Shown in pieces: positions 59,769-64,000 of a stretch of DNA of 64,000 nt. The position numbers were made by a program, and so were the translations under genes. Each line of letters starts with the position of its first letter. Position 1 is the stretch's first letter. The DNA comes from Trichomonas vaginalis G3 (Eukaryota; Parabasalia; Trichomonadida; Trichomonadidae). Location of the stretch: positions 16,315,962 to 16,379,961 of the forward strand of contig NC_067208.1 of NCBI RefSeq assembly GCF_026262505.1, read 5' to 3'. A model generated the notes under the pieces. The model worked only from the letters and a program-made list of their open reading frames with translations, made no database searches and was not told where the DNA came from.

Positions 59769-60757
59769 TTATAAAAATTGAATGAAATTAGATTTTCTAT
59801 CAAGATATCGAACAATTCGTTTGATTTTTTCAACGTCATATAATTCAGCTTCTTCATATTCACTATTTTCTTTATTTTCATTTTCGATAATATCTACTTG
59901 ATAATATTTGCATTCTGAACTTGCAAATGTGTTAACATATTTAACAGAGCTTGCCTCTGATGTTGCTGAATATTTGTCTGCAAATGAACTATTAAATACG
60001 ATCGAGCCTTGACTAATGAGATAAAATGTATAAGTGAATTCATTTCTTAAAATGCAGCAATCAAACATAGAAAGTTTTGTAGCTGTTGCTATTAATCTTC
60101 CATCTGTATTAATCTGTCTGTTTTCAACATAACTACATGAAATTGCTGAAATCAATTTATCATAAGTTGATGAATGGTGATAACATAAACCAAAATAATA
60201 ACTAGTTGATTGATTGTTTGATCTAATTGTGGTGTATTTTATAAATGAATCTGTGGAAATTGATGACATTGAGTATCCTCCAATATCTTCATTGACTCTG
60301 TTTGATGTGATATTACATCGATCAATGATTTGTCTGCCACCATCCATGTATATTAGAAGACGACATCCTCCTTCTAATACACCACAATCGAAAATTGTGG
60401 ATTCATTAATTTCATTTTTATAATTTTTTATTGCAGATACATAGACACAAAAAGAAGGACTCATTGCAGTATTTTTTGATTTAATAAATGAATTTTGTTT
60501 TTGAACAAATTGACCTTTATCATATAAATAGAGAGATCTTCCATTTTGTGAACCTGAACTACAAAGTTCAAAATTTGTTGTAACAACTAAACATTTTGCT
60601 TCATCTTTGTTAAATTTAAATCGAACTGCTCCACCTGTAGTTAAGTTGAAGAATTTAGAAAAAGAAACGAAATAGTTTAAGTTGTCGGATACAGAAATGC
60701 GTTTACTGTGATTTTGATATACACTTCATCCCAAGTATTATCATGATGAAATTTGAA
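59769..60757 (-). CDS. Beta-helix-like repeat-family protein, copy C (5' truncated)
   Basis: The first in-frame ATG is at 60464 (MSPSFCVYV, 231 residues). The frame and the homology to copy A continue upstream to about 60720 without an ATG, and DNA homology reaches about 60757, where TTAAGGGTGC begins. Family features are as in copy A: FDCGVLEGG, RCNITSNRVNEDIGGY, TTIRSNNQSTS, FNSSFADKYSA, acidic stretch and the end KRIVRYLDRKSNFIQF. It is closely similar to copy A, more so than to copy B. The true start is missing, so expression is doubtful. Confidence 0.6.
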
Positions 60758-60887
60758 CCTTTAAGGGTGCATTTACGCCCCTATTACATGACCTTCAATT
60801 CAGATGTTTAAGGTTAATTTTCAATGAGATTTTACGCCAGTTGTCAAAAAAATTGAATAAAAGTCAGAAGGTTATGAAAAAATTTAA
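60758..60887. other. Spacer with orphan TTAA-GGGTGC end
   Basis: TTAA at 60761-60764 is followed by GGGTGCATTTACGCCCC, another copy of the element-end signature, but no matching right end was found in the window. It may be the remaining end of an element split by the next insertion. Confidence 0.4.
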
Positions 60888-61653
60888 GGGTGCTGGAAAG
60901 TGAGGTGACGCAATTTCAATTTTTCATTGTAGTAAAGATCTTAATGATATTGAAACATATATTAGTAGTGTATATACTAAGGTTTTTATTTCTATGATAT
61001 TGAGGTCTTGGATACTTCCAGTATGAAGAAAACTGTTTCGCAATTTTCCAACTTGCGGACCTATCTAGTCCCTGGTTATTCCATGGCAGGGGCTGATACT
61101 GCAGGAATGATATCTAGGTACAAGATACTAGATATTTTATAGAAAACATTTGGCACTTGTTAAAAAGTGTCGAGATGCAATTAGTGGGTAACTTCAAAAC
61201 TAAGACCGATTGCACTACCATCTCACTGAATTCTGCTAATTACCATTAGTGAACAAACCCAATGGTAGTGGTTTCCAGTCGAAATGGTCTCATTCAAAGT
61301 TTAATTAGATTTGTATCTAGTCCTCCAATATTGTGTTTAAGCCAGTGAGATACATTAAACACAAAATTTCAATAGTTATACTAAAAGTTTTACAGAACAA
61401 AATTTATTTTCAATTCTCATATGTTGAGATAAATGCACTTTTTCCCTTCCAGATTTTAAAAATTTTGTATGATTTTTGTATGTTTTCGATAACCTTATAA
61501 TCATAAACATCGTTTTCACTTAGTTTGAATATGATACTATGATACATCATCACTTAAGGTTTATACTCATATAAACAAAACAAAATAAAAATGATTTTAT
61601 GGGTTTGAAAAGTGTTGTTTTTATAATAGCTTTCACTTCACTTTCCGGCACCC
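60888..61653. mobile_element. TTAA-flanked MITE-like element, 766 bp
   Basis: TTAA (60884-60887) is followed by GGGTGCTGGAAAGTGAGGTG. The right end, read as reverse complement, is GGGTGCCGGAAAGTGAAGTG, followed by TTAA (61654-61657). The terminal inverted repeat is about 21 bases with two mismatches. No transposase frame is inside, so it is nonautonomous. TTAA target sites are known for piggyBac-type elements, but those usually begin CCC or CCY, so the family is open. It lies in the spacer between the M60-like gene and beta-helix copy C. Confidence 0.8.
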
Positions 61654-61657
61654 TTAA

Positions 61658-61898
61658 GGCTTCACTAACATGACAAAAATTAAAGTCCCTTGAGATATAT
61701 GTTCTATGATGTATATCAACGCTATATTTATCATTCTTTTTAATTTTTATTGACCCACCCAAAAAAAGCCTTCTTCCACTAACATGAGTTATAACGTGCT
61801 TTTTCTGAAAATGATAGACTATGATTAATATATATCGTAGAGCATATTTTTTCATCTTTTTAAAAATTTTGAATATTTTTTGTCATGTTAGTGAAGCC
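61658..61898. mobile_element. TTAA-flanked MITE-like element, 241 bp
   Basis: Directly beyond the shared TTAA (61654-61657) a second element starts with GGCTTCACTAACATGACAAA. Its right end is the perfect reverse complement over 22 bases, followed by TTAA (61899-61902). It has no coding capacity. A weaker copy of the terminal sequence (CCACTAACATGA) lies inside near 61775. Its ends differ from those of the 766-bp neighbour except for the leading GG and the TTAA target. Confidence 0.85.
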
Positions 61899-62022
61899 TT
61901 AATAAAAAATTGACCATCGACATTTTATCTCAAACAAAAAGTCTTTTTAAAAATAAACCTATAATATATTTATTAAAAAAATTAAAAAATACAAACAAAA
62001 ACAAATATTAAGTAATAAATAT

Positions 62023-63975
62023 CTAAGGAGGTAATGATTGTAATGATTTTGAAATGTCATCACCAAATTTGATGTAGTTACTAAATAGAGGAGAGATGTT
62101 ATGACCACATGAGAAACAGATTTCTTTGATAAATTCTTGGATAGAACCATTGTTGATGGAAACAAATTTAACAATGGATTGTGAGAAAATTGAAAATCCA
62201 AATCGGTTGATGAAATAGTCTAATGCAATGTTAAGACCCTCTAAATATTGATCAGATGAATTACTATTGAAAATACGTTTCATGATGCACTGTGATGACA
62301 TGTTGCAAATGATGTCTTCAATGTCAATTTTGATTTCAAAATGTCCTAATCGAAGTCGAATTAATCGAGAGATGAAATTCTTAAGTTCATCTGATGGATT
62401 CATCGGATTAATTAAACTAGATAAATTGTCATAATGAATAGATATAGGATATATGTCGTTATAAATATCACCATCTGTGATGTCAAATACAATGATGGGT
62501 TTGAAATCGAGTTGAAATGGAATCATTGTTTCGATTTCATGATTAATTTTTTGATAGAATGAAATGATGTCTGATTCATTATGTTCAATGACAGTATCAG
62601 ATGGAATGATGAAATAAAAGAGTTCTAAATCAATGATTTTAAATGGACTGTATTCGATGTCTGCAACATTGCTAAGAGTAATATCAACAGTGGTGGATTT
62701 GTCTGAGATCAAAAATAAAAAACCACCATAATCTGAATAGATTTCACCTGATTGAAATCGTTTAACAATATTAGGATATCGATTCCATGGACATTGACAG
62801 GAAATAAGATTGTCTGTATGACAACCAACTTGAAGAAAAACAGAGTCATCGGAACATATAAAACTAGAAATAGTTTTTGGTGGTAAAAATATGTTAAGGA
62901 ATGTCCATTCATTTGCTTTTGTTTTGATTTGTGTTTTGAATTCATGTAATGGACATTCAACACTTGGAACTAAATCTTTGTGAAATTTGTATGGAAGTCG
63001 CTGCGAAATGTCATCAAGAAGGATCATACAATAATTTGATGAAATAGTTTGGTTTTCTTGGATGTAATCATACAAAGGATTATAAATCTGTGTTAATTTG
63101 TCAATATCTGTTAAATCTTTAATATGGATCCTTATTTGTGTGAGAATATCATCAATAATATTGATATTTGTGTCTTCTTTAGATAAATGATGCTGCAAAG
63201 TGTAAAAGAAAGAAATTAAATTATAAGATGAAACATCTGCGAAAGATTTTGGTAAAATGACTTTTAGATTGTTATTATTAGCTATTGGTTCGTATCTTTC
63301 AAATAGAAGACTGTGTTTTTGAAGGAATTTGTTCCAATTATTAAATTCTTTATTAAAAATAACGATCACTGATCCTCCTGAGAAGATAAAATCGTGTATC
63401 TTAGAATCTAATTCGTCTGTATATTCTATGTCTGTTGAAATAATCATTGTAGAATAAAAATTAAAGTCAGAATCAACATTTCCAATTTCATTTTCGATTT
63501 TTAGCTTTTTAAGTTGAGTACTAAGCATATTTGACTCTTTAGATATGATTATCGATGTTGTTATGTTATTTTTTCTATTGAAAATTTTGAATAAATTTTT
63601 AATTAATTTGCTATTATCAGATTTTTCAAGATATTCTGGCTGAAGTAACTGTATAGTAGATGTTGCAGCAATTCTAAATGCGTTTTTTGCATGAATTGAT
63701 AGTAACGGAAATAATATTTCTTTCATTTCTGGATTTTGATCGTAAAATGATAAAATTATTGGTATTGAGAATCTGTCCAAACTCAATGCTAAGATATCTG
63801 TTATAGGATACTTTATTTCATGTACATCTGAGAGTAAAGATTGGTAAATCATTTGGCAATGATTAACTTCAGATGTAGAGACTATTGAAAATGCGGATGA
63901 TTTGAAGCCTGGTGATAAGAGCAAAGGTTTTTCTGCAACTACTTGGTCTTTTACCGAAGATCCAACACATCCCAT
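62023..63975 (-). CDS. Lipid-anchored M60/TCAF-like protein without metalloprotease motif
   Basis: The 650-residue protein starts MGCVGSS, a good signal for N-myristoylation at Gly2 and palmitoylation at Cys3, so it should sit on the inner face of a membrane. A region near 195-210 (IFSGGSVIVIFNKEFN) and the stretch at about 385-425 (FLQVGCHTDNLISCQCPWNR, then GEIYSDYGGFLFLI) match the M60-like N-terminal domain also found in TRPM8-associated TCAF proteins. Where M60 peptidases carry HExxH, this protein reads FISRLIRLRLGHFEI, so it is probably not a protease. Trichomonad M60-like proteins are many, but most are secreted. A relic of its 3' end lies at 59272-59460. Confidence 0.7.
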   Translation of the reverse strand: MGCVGSSVKDQVVAEKPLLLSPGFKSSAFSIVSTSEVNHCQMIYQSLLSDVHEIKYPITDILALSLDRFSIPIILSFYDQNPEMKEILFPLLSIHAKNAFRIAATSTIQLLQPEYLEKSDNSKLIKNLFKIFNRKNNITTSIIISKESNMLSTQLKKLKIENEIGNVDSDFNFYSTMIISTDIEYTDELDSKIHDFIFSGGSVIVIFNKEFNNWNKFLQKHSLLFERYEPIANNNNLKVILPKSFADVSSYNLISFFYTLQHHLSKEDTNINIIDDILTQIRIHIKDLTDIDKLTQIYNPLYDYIQENQTISSNYCMILLDDISQRLPYKFHKDLVPSVECPLHEFKTQIKTKANEWTFLNIFLPPKTISSFICSDDSVFLQVGCHTDNLISCQCPWNRYPNIVKRFQSGEIYSDYGGFLFLISDKSTTVDITLSNVADIEYSPFKIIDLELFYFIIPSDTVIEHNESDIISFYQKINHEIETMIPFQLDFKPIIVFDITDGDIYNDIYPISIHYDNLSSLINPMNPSDELKNFISRLIRLRLGHFEIKIDIEDIICNMSSQCIMKRIFNSNSSDQYLEGLNIALDYFINRFGFSIFSQSIVKFVSINNGSIQEFIKEICFSCGHNISPLFSNYIKFGDDISKSLQSLPP

Positions 63976-64000
63976 TTTTTTGAGCAGAAAAAAATTACTC

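Noticed and set aside
61550-61855. 101-codon minus-strand frame
   Set aside because: It spans the junction of two MITE-like elements and their terminal repeats, so it is not a gene.
1-64000. tRNA, rRNA and CRISPR features
   Set aside because: I looked for T-loop-like GGTTCGAATCC patterns, rRNA-like GC-rich blocks and regularly spaced repeats with unique spacers and found none. A covariance search would be decisive.

Overview
The window looks like nuclear DNA of a parabasalid, most likely Trichomonas vaginalis or a close relative. The evidence is AT-rich DNA, compact intronless genes with very short leaders, TCAYTW-like initiator (Inr) sequences a few to about 40 bases before several ATGs, a mariner lying in a Polinton/Maverick fossil, DUF3447-type ankyrin proteins, pseudokinases and an M60-like protein. 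The species call is inference. I recognised no tRNA, rRNA, CRISPR array or spliceosomal intron.

Layout. 1-6.1 kb: the 3' part of a mariner lies in the end of the integrase region of a Polinton fossil, followed by its DNA polymerase and a small unknown frame. 6.8-29.7 kb is ordinary gene-dense DNA: a pseudokinase, a thioredoxin-fold membrane protein, a coiled-coil protein divergent from a bromodomain protein, a GRAM-domain membrane protein, an importin-like HEAT protein, a Nup98-like nucleoporin, a second pseudokinase, a GH47-like mannosidase, a 1441-residue helical-repeat protein, a DHHC palmitoyltransferase and an ankyrin protein. 20.8-21.9 kb holds a candidate TTAA-bounded element. 29.6-30.6 kb holds two inverted arrays of a 37-bp satellite mixed with ankyrin-repeat pieces.

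31.4-55.2 kb: a large unknown protein, a short unknown protein, a copy of a beta-helix-like family, a 2350-residue USP-type protein with a degenerate Cys box, a decayed ankyrin gene, two small secretory or membrane proteins, an Ndc1-like nucleoporin, an unknown proline-rich protein divergent from a beta-propeller-like protein, ribosomal protein eL34 with a 15-bp hairpin just past its stop, and another ankyrin protein. 55.2-57.8 kb is the longest gene-free stretch.

57.8-64 kb is accessory: a gene with one in-frame TGA, two more beta-helix copies, a relic of the 3' end of an M60-like gene, two adjacent TTAA-flanked MITE-like elements that share one TTAA, and an intact M60-like gene predicted to be lipid-anchored. 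The order of the relics suggests that an M60-plus-beta-helix pair was duplicated in tandem and then split by transposons. The clearest undescribed-looking items are the TTAA/GGGTGC elements, the inverted satellite-ankyrin composite, this paired duplication, and an AAAAGTGACA motif close before the start codons of two nucleoporin-like genes and an ankyrin gene.
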